DNA of 64,000 nucleotides from Symsagittifera roscoffensis (GCF_963678635.1 NC_087065.1:10995579-11059578); one strand, 5' to 3'. Numbered from the stretch's first letter, positions 45,957 to 57,428 are shown. A program made the numbers and translations. Notes: generated by a model from the letters alone, not told the origin.

Positions 45957-46854
45957 GTTAGTTCTATTCAAGTTGTTAGTCGCATACGGATACATACTTT
46001 TTAAAGCTCCCAGAAAATTGAAGCTATCGACCACTTTACGTGGAAAATTTCATCGATCACAGCTTCCTTTTCGTTTTCAAATTTTTTCATCGACCACGGC
46101 AACTTATTTTTATACTTGGTCGATTTTTTTGCACTTGTACTATATTCTCAAACTACAAAATCAAAGGTTTTCCAAGGCCCAATAAACAATTTCAATCGCT
46201 TATTTATTTATCACTAGCTTTTGGATGCTTTGCTAAATTTTGAAATTAATCAATCAGTCAAATTAAATAAACACGGTCTAACCAATTTCAAGGCAAAATA
46301 TTTTACAGACCGATTTCGAAATCTTTGTCTTGGAATAATTTTGTTCAAAAATTCCGATTACAAAGTGAAGGATGTATTTTGTAAATTTGTGTTCGGATGT
46401 GCTTCTATTTTTGTTCCGACTTTCGATACGAAAGTAACGGAATATTTGTGCTCGGGGTGGGTTTTTTTTCTTCAGACAAATTTCTACTTTTTAACTAGCC
46501 ATTTACGACGAAAATTTTTTATATCATTCGAAAGCTATTGTTGTCTTGAGCTTAAATTTGAAAAGATATTTCACCTGTGACCATTTTTTGTAAAGTTATG
46601 GGGGTTTAAATGTTGCCATTTTGGCCAATTTGGGACAATTAACGCGCGATATATTTCGCGCTATCGTTCCAAATTGGTTGAAAGAAGCTTATTTGCCATA
46701 ATTGTTTTGTTACAAGGAGCAAAATCTATCCTTTTGTATTTTATATGGATATGGCGTGGGGGGGATGTTTTTCATTAAAAAATTTCAACTTTTAGAAGAA
46801 AAAAAACTTCATTGCAATTTTATTTTATTACATTTTTTTTTGTTATTACTGCTC
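45957..46854 (+). other. Probable intron sequence left of the BEL element
   Basis: AT-rich and without supported exons. It includes a small perfect hairpin GCGCGATATATTTCGCGC (about 46643-46660). Confidence 0.3.
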
Positions 46855-47288
46855 TGTGCGCTCAATCTCTGGAAAAACTGTATAAACAAACTTTATTTAT
46901 GGGTATTTTTGGTAAACATACCACACATAACAAGAAATAAGCAACTGTAAACGGTTTGCATAAACAAGCTCACAAAATCAACTTCCGATTGTTTCGGTAC
47001 AACTCGTTTGTAAGATCAATTGGCTCAAGCTAGCCACAAGAACCGTTCGGTAATGTCCTTGAGACAAATTGCTCTTTTTGGCGATCAGCCTTAATCAAGG
47101 CTGAACCGAATCAAAACCAAAAAACAGTTAAAATAGGATATAACCCCCGTTTTTAGTATATTAATACAAGGGCAGGTGGGGGACTCGAACCTACGTCAAC
47201 TGTTATGTAACGTTACTTTGTCTTAGTCCGCTTGGCCAACTGTGCTTATTTTTATATTATACTCTTGTTTTGTATTTGTGTTGCAACA
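46855..47288 (-). repeat. BEL/Pao 3' LTR
   Basis: Starts TGTGCG and ends GCAACA on the plus strand. It pairs with 53550-53985 over its full length. It contains a tRNA-like stretch (47171-47250) with A- and B-box motifs on the minus strand. The pol frame ends inside it at 47257. Confidence 0.95.
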
Positions 47289-48605
47289 TCCTCCCCCCTT
47301 GAAGAAGGATGACCGGAGCGAGCTTAGCGGTCGGCCGACTGACTTCACGGGTTGAGGTCTTAACAAGGGCGGATCGGGCGCAACCGTCCTGTCCGTAGTT
47401 TAGTTTGACGATTCGGACGAGAGGGTAGTACCCACGCGGACTATCGGGCTCAATCACCCACACGAGATCGCCTGTTTTAAGAGTGAAATCAGAATGAGTG
47501 TGCCACTTGAAACGCTTATTCAGCGAGGGAACATATTTGCGAAGCCAACGAGACCAAATCGCGTTAGCATATGACTGCGCTCGCACTTACCTTTTCTTGT
47601 GGTCGAAGACCTCCCCAGATAAAAGCGAAGGAAAGCTTGTGGCATGTTGTCCAAGCAAAAAGTGGTTTGGGGTTAACGCTTCTAACTCACGTGAATCAGT
47701 ACTAACGGGAGTGATTGGCCTCGAATTCAAAGCTTGCTCAACTAAGCAAAGTGTTGTTCCTAACACCTCTTCGGTGACTCGCCTACTGCCTAGTATATCG
47801 TAAAACAGGCGCTTCACGCTTCGGACGAGGCGCTCCCAGGAGCCGCCATGATGGGGTGCGCCTGGTGGGTTAAATTTCTAAGCAACACCTTTGTGTGAAA
47901 AATGGTCGGAGCCATGCCATTCTAGCTCTTGATGCAGGCAAGTAGTTCCTTTTCCGCACCAACGAAGTTTGTGCCGTTATCCGACCAGATTGTGCTTGAT
48001 GTACCACGACGCGCAATGAACCGTTCAATGCCCATGACACAAGAACTGGTGTCCAGAGATGGTACAATCTGAAGGTGTACAGCCCTGGTGGTGAGGCAAG
48101 TAGAAAGGAATCCTCATCTTTTTTCAGTGCTTCTGCGAGAGTGGTTGCTTATATCCGAGACGTTTGACCGGTAAGTCGGACCTAATAGGCTGGATGGTAC
48201 TTGCTTTGCGTTTACGGCATATTAAACACTGATTTTCGATAGACCGGAGTAGTCGACGCAACCCAAGTATTGCAAATTTCATATTTTAAACGGAGCGCAT
48301 GTAATCTAATCCTAGGTGAAAATGCTTATGGTCGAGACTGCGGGCCAACAAACGAACTAGGGTATGTCGGGCGTCGAGTAATATTGGGTGCTGAGTATCA
48401 AACTCGGTATTCACTAAGCGAACAATACGTCCGGTGGAACGAATGATACCAGCGAGACCGATAAATGGCGAGTATATGGCAATTTTACTACTATTCTTAA
48501 TAGGTTTGCCAGCGGTGAGTGTTTTTAACTCACCGGGGAAGGATTCCATCTGAGGATTCCATCGCGTACCGGTATCAGCTGGATTATCGCCGCTCAGAAC
48601 ATGGT
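47257..48605 (-). pseudogene. BEL/Pao pol: RNase H tail, integrase and C-terminal domain (broken)
   Basis: In minus-strand order: DNPADTGTR (end of the RNase H/connection, about 48600-48560); a pre-integrase zinc-region segment with HPILLDARHTLVRLLAR (48549-48286); a heavily frameshifted integrase core (48285-47818); LNSRPITPVS and LEALTPNHFLLG (47817-47587), the conserved BEL integrase end; then the DUF5641-like domain with WSRWLRKYVPSL, GDLVWV and PRGYYPLVRIV (47586-47257). The last two share a frame, broken only by TAA at 47587-47589. The integrase catalytic core cannot be read as one frame. Confidence 0.88.
47289..47301 (-). promoter_or_regulatory. BEL/Pao polypurine tract
   Basis: AAGGGGGGAGGA on the minus strand directly abuts the 3' LTR; it also encodes the last pol codons. 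Confidence 0.75.
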
Positions 48606-50445
48606 GATAATGATTTGAAAACTGCTAGGAGGCCAGATATGGCAGAGGAGAAACTAATGACGTTTTCCGAATTGTGCATCTTAATTGGAGGAAAAGTATT
48701 CAGCTTATCAAGATGCGCACCAACAATAGCGTGTGGTTGCCCAAATTCCGTTGCAAGGTGGCCAGTGCATTCTTGTACATAACGCCACTATAACTAAACT
48801 CCGCAATTGCGGTTTTTGCTTTGCCTGTGACGAGTGAGTGCTTTCAAGTATGTCAGTTTCGTATAATCTGTGAGAACAGCGGAATCAACGGTGGACTTAA
48901 ACTGACCAAACCATTCGTGCCAGTTTAACGGGTTGCCGTCAAACTGGGCTAAGTTCCACTCAGGAAGATGATCTTTGCGGCTATGCCTTAATAACTCCGC
49001 CAATTCACGAGCGGAGAGAGGTCGATCCGATGAACAACCTTGGTTCGATAAGCGGAAGGCGGTGCGTAGTCTTCGTTGACTGGCTGATATCCAGTTTTGG
49101 TATAATTGACAAAATGCGGAACATGTTGCGGGTGAACTGGCGGAGAATTAAAATACATAGTCCCACCACTAGTATACGGGGCGGCGGTGTTACACGGTGG
49201 GACAACAGTTGTCACATTAGAAAAAATGTTTCCAGCATTACAACACTGAGCAGGCGTGACGATTGGAGTAGTAGCTGCCAACCGCCATAAGTTTGCATCA
49301 CTTGTGTAGTAATCGTTGATATTAGGTGACACAGTATGCGGTACAAAGGGAATATTATGTTGCATCTGAACTGGCGCTGCATGGCAATTAGGTGCCGAAA
49401 AGAAAACCGGCGTTGGGTTTACTCCAGAAAATGAGAAGCCAACACCAGCAAATGCAGGTGACAAAGAAAGAAAACCAGAACCGGGTTGTGCCGGTAACAT
49501 TGGGACGGGTAATGATTCCAGTAACCCGATGGCAAACTACCCTTAGTTATGTTTGAACTCATCGTCCTTAAAGGAACAGCAGACGGTGGTGGTAACCTGT
49601 GTGCACTAGAATGCATATTGTTAACTGGGACTGAAACAGATGGAACAGAAGCTTGCAATGGCAAAAGGCTTGCACTGCCAAACTGAGGCATAGCCCGATG
49701 TCCATGACTATGGATTCCAGGGTCACTCAAGGCAGTGTGCTCATGGTTATGACTATAACTTGTGTTTGTTGCATGAGCGAGGTGGGCGGAAGTCGTCGGT
49801 TCTGACGAAATTGGTACAGGAGTGAAGGCCAGCAAACCTTACGCACTAGCAACGTCAGGAGGTGCTTGTGAACTAACAGAGTCTACCCAATCATTAGTCC
49901 GATCGGTTGCTACTTTTGAAATAGGTTGACTTACTCTTGTCGAGTTACTTTCCGCTACCTTCTCGCTAACCTCAGATGAACTGTCCTCAAGTTCAAACGC
50001 TTTCAGTTCCATTTCGATTAGTTGCTTTTTATGACTTTCAACCAATTGCTCGAGTTCCCGCTGACTTTGTTCGAACTTAAGACGGTTCTCTTGCTCTTTA
50101 AGTCTTAAAGATACTTGATACTGCCTTTCCAGCTCTTCATGGCGTCGTTTTACTAAAGCTAATTCATGCCGTTTCTCACTTGATGACATAGTGCGAACAG
50201 TCGCGACGTATGAAGAGTGGAAGCAGATTTATCAGACTTATGTCAGTCAAGTTTTCTACTATCCTTAGACTTATTAGAGACCTTAGACCAGTTTTCAGAT
50301 ACTCGTGCTTCTTAATCTCTTGTTTTGTGCGAGCTTGAGAATATCTCAGACCTAGTTTGTTTAAAAGATCCCTTGCTCCCTGTAATGCCGGCTGCTGAAA
50401 ATGACGAAGGTTCAAGGCTCATCTTGTAACTCTGAACTTCATGCA
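48606..50445 (-). pseudogene. BEL/Pao gag (broken)
   Basis: From the minus-strand start: a coiled-coil segment (50189-49839, MSSSEKRHELALVKRRHEELE and on); a Pro/Ser/His-rich linker (49835-49005); then the BEL gag core (DUF1759-like) with LAQFDGNPLNWHEWFGQFK and LTYLKAL (49003-48794), continuing in another register through YSGVMYKNALATL to FPPIKMHNSENVISF at about 48660. The frame then jumps at about 48605 directly into the RNase H end of pol. Frameshifts and stops separate the pieces. It forms the particle shell. Confidence 0.85.
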
Positions 50446-51355
50446 TTACTTTATCGTTCATTTCGGTTACTTTCTTAAGCCAAAGGTCTTGCTGAGCAAT
50501 AATTTTTTCAGGGTTTTCCGTTTTTCCCGCTAACGTAATTATTTGCTCATTGACGTCGACAGCTTTTTCCGACGCAATTTTACATTTGTGAACAGCATTA
50601 TCAATTTTTGCGGTGCGACTATTGTTCTCAATGTACTCAAGTAATAATGAGTGACCTTTAAGCAGCTCATTTTCTAGATTAAGACGGGTTCCAAATAACT
50701 TGCCTTTTCAACTTGTATGACAGCGTATAAAATTTTATAGCACAAATGGAATGTTTTAAAAGTTTTGGAAACTTCTTACAGTTTTTAATTGGAGATTGGC
50801 GTCACCGGGAAAAAATTCAAAACTTCGGGTGTCGAGAAAAACACAGCTCCACTTTGACCAAAAGTCAACAATCAGGACACCTGAACAGGCCTCTCTTCCG
50901 CTAGTCAGTCTGCTCTTTCGTCTGTCTGCTATGTCGTCTGTCGGCTCTTTTGGCCAATCGCCCACTTTCGTCAAGTAAACTCCGTCAAGTTTCGGCCAAT
51001 TCGGTACTCTGATGTTTTCGTATTTTCGACCAAACGCCCACTTTCGGCCAAATGTCCACTTTTATCGTTCATTTCGGTTACTTTCTTAAGCCAAAGGTCT
51101 TGCTGAGCAATAATTTTTTCAGGGTTTTCCGTTTTTCCCGCTAACCTAATTATTTGCTCATTGACGTCGACAGCTTTTTCCAACGCAATTTTACATTTGT
51201 GAACAGCATTATCAATTTTTGCGGTGCGACTATTGTTCTCAATGTACTCAAGTAATAATGAGTGACCTTTAAGCAGCTCATTTTCTAGATTAAGACGGGT
51301 TCCAAATAACTTGCCTATATTACTTTGGATTTTTTCGTCCATGTTTTTCACAAAT
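50446..51355 (-). pseudogene. Duplicated N-terminal gag / leader patch in the BEL element
   Basis: The gag N-terminus (51351 down to 51062: MKNMDEKIQSN, ENELLKGHSLLLEYIE, NSRTAKIDNAVHKCK, WLKKVTEMND) is repeated at 50706-50446. Between the copies lies 50707-51060, a near-identical copy of the element's own leader (52787-53140). The rearranged order is gag N, leader piece, gag N, rest of gag, and it destroys the frame. Confidence 0.85.
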
Positions 51356-51435
51356 TGACAATGTTCTACGGATGCTCACTTATAGAAAACAATCAATAGA
51401 ATGAGATACTGTTTTGGTACGTAATTAAATTTGCA

Positions 51436-52080
51436 TTATTTTATCAACATTAGCTTACAAGATGGGGGAACTTGACGTCTCAAAGCTTCTGCCTGAAGCC
51501 TATTTTTTATAGCTTTCCGAGCTTTGAGTGGTAAGCGGTTCCGCTTCTTACGAGTCTTAAGGATGTTAAGATTAGCGCTATAACGCCTTAGAAGGAGGAG
51601 AGTCTTTAACTCAAGGGAAGGAGGCTGGTGAAGCTCTTTGTACTTCTCAATTAGTACCTGGTCCTTAGCCTTACGCTTAGAGATAAAGTCTTTGACAACG
51701 TTCAGAATGAGAATACCTGTTGAAACTAAACTTTCCTCTATATCCTCGGTTCCGTTCCGTCTACAGTATACGATCGCACAAATGTTTGTCCTGTACCTTA
51801 ATAACAAACTGAACAGTTGCTCACTACTCAGCTTGCGGTTATTGTTGCTGCGGTGCCTACTTATCGAGTTATTAATGGCGTCGTGCCAAATTACAAGATC
51901 GTTACGGTGAGACAAGTAGTGATGAAGGTAGTACTGTATCGTTTTCTGGGAGTCCCTAGCGTTAAAGTTCAAACTTAAACCTGGCTTTGTAAAGCAAGTA
52001 TCTTTGACGCGTTTCTGGGACGGAGCGGGAAGTTTTCGGAGCGCGTGATCCAAGGAAATAGCTCCTCGAATGAATACCAT
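51436..52080 (-). CDS. Accessory ORF upstream of BEL gag, function unknown
   Basis: A 214-codon intact frame between leader and gag, in the sense orientation of the element. It has no signal peptide or membrane segment. A central region reads DLVIWHDAINNS, followed by LLLRYRTNICAIVYC and VSTGILILNVVKDFISKRK, which looks like alternating strands and helices. The C-terminal 60 residues are strongly basic (RTRKKRNRLPLKARK). Intact while the rest of the element is broken, it may be a real extra protein or simply escaped mutation. The WHD..NNS stretch weakly recalls an SGNH-hydrolase block, but I do not claim that family. Confidence 0.6.
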   Translation of the reverse strand: MVFIRGAISLDHALRKLPAPSQKRVKDTCFTKPGLSLNFNARDSQKTIQYYLHHYLSHRNDLVIWHDAINNSISRHRSNNNRKLSSEQLFSLLLRYRTNICAIVYCRRNGTEDIEESLVSTGILILNVVKDFISKRKAKDQVLIEKYKELHQPPSLELKTLLLLRRYSANLNILKTRKKRNRLPLKARKAIKNRLQAEALRRQVPPSCKLMLIK

Positions 52081-52786
52081 ACACTTAAGAGACCTATGCG
52101 ACGGCTACGTTACGCTTCAGTACCATTGGGGTGGGAAAATTAAGTAGGTCGGTTGAACTCCAACAACACACACGGAGTAAACCTGAGGATGAAAGAATTC
52201 AACTTAACTCACTTAATATCACCGTACCTGACCACTTAACAATACTGTCACGCAACGAAGTCAATAATTGGACGGGCTGAAACGGCCTTGATTTACTTGA
52301 AGCGAACTGGCTTTCAGTTTCACCAAAGGTGGGTGGAGGATCAGACAAATTTGTTAAGTTTCAACAACACACGCGGAAGAAACCTGAGGATGAAAAAACT
52401 CAACTTAATTTGCCTGATTTTTCGCTACCAGACCACTTAACATAGGGTTGGTGTCATCTTACAGCACAGTTTTGCAGAATTCTGGAGACGTTTTGAGGAT
52501 TTTTTGGCAATTTTTTTTAACTTTTTTTCATTAAATTTTTCGGAAAATTTTGTTCAGCAGGTTCGAGTCATAAACCAATCCAAAAAACTAGTCCAGTACC
52601 TCTTGTCTATTTTCCGATTTCACGGAATAATATTCCGTTCACAAACATCCAAACTTTTTGGTACCGAGAAAAAATGTCAAGTCTGTTTGTCTATGCACCG
52701 ACTGTAAGATATTTCAGTTCAACGGAACTGTCCAAAAATTTTGGGTATTGAGAAAAATTACCGGGTGCTAGCTTGCGGGAAAATTT
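52081..52786 (-). other. BEL leader sequence with a diverged ~90 bp direct repeat
   Basis: 52152-52245 and 52354-52442 share CAACAACACAC, AACCTGAGGATGAAA, CAACTTAA and GACCACTTAACA about 202 bases apart. There is no open frame. Confidence 0.55.
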
Positions 52787-53044
52787 TTAACTTGTATGAC
52801 AGCGTATAAAATTTTATAGCACAACTGGAATGTTTTAAAAGTTTTGGAAACTTCTTACAGTTTTTAATTGGAGATTGGCGTCACCGGGAAAAAATTCAAA
52901 ACTTCGGGTGTCGAGAAAAACACAGCTCCACTTTGACCAAAAGTCAACAATCAGGACACCTGAACAGGCCTCTCTTCCGCTAGTCAGTCTGCTCTTTCGC
53001 CTGTCTGCTATGTCGTCTGTCGGCTCTTTTGGCCAATCGCCCAC

Positions 53045-53330
53045 TTTCGTCAAGTAAACTCCGTCAAGTTTCGGCCAATTCGGTACTCTGATGTTTTCGT
53101 ATTTTCGACCAAACGCCCACTTTCGGTCAAATGTCCACTTTCGGCCAACTGGTATCTGGTATTTTCGGCCAAACGCCCACTTTCGGCCAAACGCCCACTT
53201 CCGGCCAACTGGTATCTGATATTTGCGGCCAAACGCTTACTTTAGGCCAAACGACCATTTTCGGCCAATTACACACTTTTCGGCCAACCGCTCACTTTCG
53301 TCCAACTCTGCTAACTGCAGTCGTGTCGGG
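53045..53330 (-). repeat. 17-18 bp minisatellite in the BEL leader
   Basis: About 13-15 degenerate copies of TTTCGGCCAAACGCCCAC. The first part recurs in the leader patch at 50985-51060. A second small array of CTCGAGTCCCTTGTGT-type units is at 53415-53482, close to the PBS. Confidence 0.85.
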
Positions 53331-53527
53331 GAAACTGTCGTGTTCCTTTTGTGCAGATTATTATCGTGTCGTGGAAACCGCAATGTGCAACTCTCGAAAG
53401 GGACTATCAACGATCCTGTCCCTTGTGTCCCTCTTGTCTCGAGTCTCTTGTGTCTCGAGTCCCTTGTGTCTCGAGTCCCTTGTCGTAGAAAAAAAAGACT
53501 TCGTATCTTCGTCTGTCTCAGAATAAC

Positions 53528-53546
53528 GGTCCCTTGTGGGGCGCCA
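53528..53546 (-). promoter_or_regulatory. BEL/Pao primer-binding site
   Basis: On the minus strand TGGCGCCCCACAAGGGACC starts three bases inside the 5' LTR. The first TGGCGCCC is the classic complement of a tRNA 3' end and resembles lysine-tRNA type sites; exact tRNA assignment is inference. Confidence 0.75.
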
Positions 53547-53549
53547 AAA

Positions 53550-53985
53550 TGTGCGCACAATCTCTGAAAAAACTGTATAAACAAACTTTATTTATGGGTA
53601 TTTTTCGGTAAACACACCACACATAACAAGAAATAAGCAACTGTAAGCAGTTTGCATAATCAAGCTCACAAAATCAACTTCCGATTGTTTTGGTACAACT
53701 CGTTTGTAAGATCATTTGGCGCAAGCTAGCCACAAGAACCGGTCGGTAATGTCCTTGAGACAAATTGCTTTTTTTGGCGATCAGCCTTAATCAAGGTTGA
53801 ACCGAATTAAAACCAAAAAAACAGTTAAAATAGGATATAACCCCCGTTTTTAGTATATTAATACAAGGGCAGGTGGGGGGCTCGAACCTACGTCAACTGT
53901 TATGTTACGTTACTTTGTCTCAGTCCGCTTGGCCAACTGAGCTTATTTTTTTATTATACTCTTGTTTTGTATTTGCGTTGCAACA
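53550..53985 (-). repeat. BEL/Pao 5' LTR
   Basis: Full-length partner of 46855-47288, with the tRNA-like stretch at about 53867-53945. Confidence 0.95.
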
Positions 53986-55536
53986 TGCCCCCTAAGCCTC
54001 AAAAGGCAGTCGAAACATTCAGGGCTTCGCCCTGATACGAGCAGTCTTGTTATAGTTTTAATTAACTTAATTTTTTTCCAAGAAAAGTTAGGTACCATAA
54101 ATCAAAGTCTGATAGATTCGAGTAATGTATCATTTTTAAAGTGTGTGATACGATTGTCTTTCAGTTGTCATACGATTGGCAATTAGTTTTCTTTTTCATT
54201 TAAAAATTTAAACAGGGTTCGGATATAGATAATTGTTCCTCAATTAGAGAATGTTTATTTCCTTGTTATTTTTCTTCCGACTATTTTCAAAAATGGGGAA
54301 GAGCTTTGTATTAATGTGTGTTTTAGTTTTGTCTCCACGCATAATCAGGTACCTCAAATCATTATCGGAATGGGTTGAGTGTTATATCAAAATAAAGCCC
54401 TTACAGTTTTCGTCGCAGTGTTAAGAAAAGTAGTTTGATTTTGGTTTAATTTCAAGCTAGGAAAAAGGTGAAAGTGCAGGCTTATAATAGCTTATTTAAG
54501 CTCAAATTACGCCGCGAAAACTTAGTTTCACTGAAATGAAGTTAGTTTTTGAAGCTTTTCAGCGTCATTTTGCAAATCAAAAACCTCAAAGTTCGAAAAA
54601 ATTCTAGAAAAAAAATTAGAAAAAAAATTTGAAACGTTTTTAAATTGTTTTTATGATTTCTTTTTATTTTCTAGCGATTTTTCTTCAAAAACTGTTCTAA
54701 GATAATCTTATTTGATTAGAATTGTCTCAATTGCCTAATTTTAATGTTTTTGTTCAAGTTTTTTATCACACCACACAATAAAAAAACGACCATAATTAAA
54801 AAAAAACATTTTCGTATTTTTAAGACTATGGTAGGAACATTTTGAGCTACTTGCACAGTAAGCGGCTCTCGTTGTTATCGATTGTTATTTTTCACTCTAA
54901 AATCAAAAATTATAAGCAATTTTCTTCATGCGTCTATCTAATTTCAATATTGATCTTTAGTGCCAGGTGTATCAAAAAGAAGAGACATTGAGAAATGGTG
55001 AGAGATGCTATATCAAAAAACAAGAACTTGGTTTTTGGTAAAAATATATAAGATGTAAGCATCTCAGAAACGCCAAATAAATCTATTCAGAGAGAATTAG
55101 TTACCTTATAAAATGAAATTGATTTATTAAAAATGAAAAAAATTTTCTGAAGTTTACGAAAAATTCAAATCTAACATAACCAGGTTGACAAAAAATAAGA
55201 CCCAAAAAGACTGAATAATGAGTCGAACTGAAAGCAGCCTCAAAAACAAAATCACTTTGACAAAAAAAGTGTGTCAAATATATTACGATCTGTTACGAAA
55301 AAAAAACAATTAAGTATGGGTAGTATAGTATCAAATAATTGGTGTCAGAAATAATTGAGCTTCCGTCATAACAATCTTCAAATGTGGCAACAAAAATATG
55401 ACAAAAACTTTAAAATTTTCAAGCTGACTGTGAAAACATGATGAGCTCTCATAGGGGGCTTGAAAGTTTTTAACATTGTTGGAAAAAAAACTGATTCACA
55501 GTTATTATTTACTATTATTTGAATCATTTTTGGGAT
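53986..55536. other. Non-coding AT-rich host sequence with a repeat
   Basis: 54014-54051 holds ACATTCAGGGCTTCGCCCTG then ATACGAGCAGTCTTGTTAT, which recurs at 58508-58547. Weaker similarity continues into 54750-54830 versus 58760-58830. No coding frame supported. Confidence 0.4.
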
Positions 55537-55736
55537 CAAGTTAACATCCTCCCCCCCCCCCCCCCCCCCAAATAGACCAAGTTAAGATCCTCCACCCCAG
55601 CGCTTAATTTAAATTAATTTTGCTAAGCGCTGCATATGTAAAATGCTCGATTCTGATTGGCTGAAAATTTCCAACTTAAAACCAAGTTAACATCCTCCCC
55701 CCTAAATGTGTTTAGGGGGGAGGATGTTAACTTGGT
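55537..55736 (+). repeat. MITE-like element with inverted ends, copy 2
   Basis: Ends are CAAGTTAACATCCTCC and its complement. It includes a run of 19 C (55551-55569) and an internal AGCGCTTAA...GCTAAGCGCTGCAT. At 55681-55736 it has a perfect 26 bp hairpin with a 4-base loop (TGTG) made from two terminal sequences. It relates to 40490-40725. Confidence 0.75.
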
Positions 55737-56984
55737 CCCATTTTTGACCGTAATTTTTAGAGCACCAATGTTTTCGAGCTCCCAATTTGTCCCGCTTAAG
55801 CGTTTTTCTGGTATGTAAATTCAAGAACAAACACAGTTTCTAAGGCTGTGGTCTTAGATTGCCTCCAGTTTTTCAGATTGTTTTGTTTTCGTAAAATCAT
55901 TGTTTAGTTACAATGCTAGAGAAAAAGATTACCAAAAATTTTGGGCTGAATTCCTTTTTCAACAAAAATTGGAAATCTTTACCAAAAATGGATACTCAAG
56001 AAGGTGGAACCGTTGATGCCGAAGTTTCCACAATTCATTTCTAATAGGATCCTGAATGAAGCGAACTTAGTCCTGCGCAACGTTTTTGATACGGACTCAT
56101 AGTTTTTAAAAAAATGATTTGGTTGATTTTTGAGGAGCCTTTTTTAATATTGTTACTATTTAACTCTCAAATGGAACTCCATTTGTCTTTGTAAGAAAAT
56201 TTTTGTGAGGTTTACAGTTTTTAGTCATTTTGGCGTTTTCATAAGAAAAAAATTCACTCTTAACTAACAAGTTCCGTAAAAAGGCCGGAGTGAGACCAGA
56301 ATGGTTTCAGTTGATGAATAATTCCATAAAATTGTTTGAACTCCTGGCTGTTACCGAGGAATCAATAAAAAATGTTTAAGTTTATCAAATAATTGGAAAG
56401 AAATTGTTCTGTAAATGACATTCAATTGCTTAAAATTGTTTTCACAGGATTGTCAGCATGCTCTAATGCAACCTGGTTCGAACCTAGAGATCTGCTTAAC
56501 GTTTCTCGATATATCGTATTTGAAACTTTTTTTATTGCTCTATTTGGAGGGTATCCGCTCATCTCCTGGTTACTAAACTGTTATCTAAATGATCCACTTC
56601 AGGTACTATTTAACGGCATTGTGCCTAACCAATTTTAAAATTTTTCCTGAGGCACATAACCAATCATATACACTATTTTTGAGGGTGAGCTCCTTCTAAA
56701 AAATTGCATATTTTGGTCAAAATTTTACAAAAAACCTCCAAAAAGGCCATTTTTGACCTGTTCTCATCACAAATTTTGTAAAAGTCGAAAGTTCAATTTT
56801 GTCAGACTAAAAAAGCTGGCCAAAATTTCGGAAGTTTTTTTAAAGACGACGCCCCTCCCACTCTAAAAATTCCAGCCCAGGTCATCAATTTTAAGCAAAT
56901 TTGTTCAAGAGGATTTTGTAATATGAATGATTTTCAAGCTTGATTATCACGATTTGATAGTGGCCAGCACAATATTAGGAATAG
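55737..56984. other. Unassigned sequence
   Basis: No supported gene. 56448-56601 has an acceptor-like TTTTCACAG and a donor-like CAGGTACT around an open stretch, but the phase and content are not convincing. 56640-56880 resembles the dispersed repeat at 39410 and 58870. Confidence 0.3.
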
Positions 56985-57263
56985 CGCCAAGTAGATCTCA
57001 AAATAGTAAATGACCGGTCAAAAGCCAACAAGTCTCTGGATATCAGCAAGCGAAAAACTACCTCAGAGCTAGCAAAACTGGTTCTATATAACTGCAAATT
57101 GACTCAATACTTCGGAGAACACTTTGACCAGACGAACGATACGTTGGACAATAAAAAGTTCATAAACGCAGTTGAGAAAATTGCACCTCAAGCCAGGAAG
57201 CAAGCGCCAAGAAGGGATAGAGTGGGCGTATACTATCGGAAAGAAAATACGTACGTTACTTAA
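56985..57263 (+). pseudogene. Possible coding remnant or terminal exon, unknown
   Basis: 92 open codons ending in TAA, with protein-like composition: basic (SKRKTTSELAKL), then NCKLTQYFGEHFDQTND, then PQARKQAPRRDRVGVYYR. There is no ATG at the start and no good acceptor with a pyrimidine tract. It could be the 3' end of a broken gene or transposon protein. No family recognised. Confidence 0.25.
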
Positions 57264-57428
57264 ATCATAATTACATAAAGGATTCGGATTTATAACCCAT
57301 CTGCTAACAATAACTCTACAGTGCAATTAAAAATTTGCTAGTGTTGTTGAAAAGCTAAATCTTGCTGCAATCAGTTAATCTCAGTTGGTTACATGTCAGT
57401 ATTTAGACAACCGCGTATTCAGACTGGT

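Larger units (their letters stand above)
46855..53985 (-). mobile_element. BEL/Pao LTR retrotransposon, internally deleted and rearranged
   Basis: Two LTRs of 434 and 436 bp (TGTTGCAAC...GCGCACA on the minus strand) enclose a PBS, leader, an extra ORF, BEL-type gag, a truncated pol holding only the post-RT/integrase portion, and a PPT. The LTRs differ at about 21 positions by eye (~95% identity), so the insertion is not recent. Flanking pentamers are TGCTC (46850-46854) and TGCCC (53986-53990), a target duplication with one mismatch. Protease, RT and RNase H are missing. Confidence 0.93.

Noticed and set aside
47165-47260. A functional tRNA gene
   Set aside because: The T-stem has mismatches, no anticodon stem or acceptor pairing is found, and it lies in both LTRs; kept only as a tRNA-like finding.
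56448-56601. Exon between TTTTCACAG and CAGGTACT encoding a hydrophobic peptide
   Set aside because: The phase that fits the 45846 exon hits a stop, and the content matches no sulfotransferase segment.
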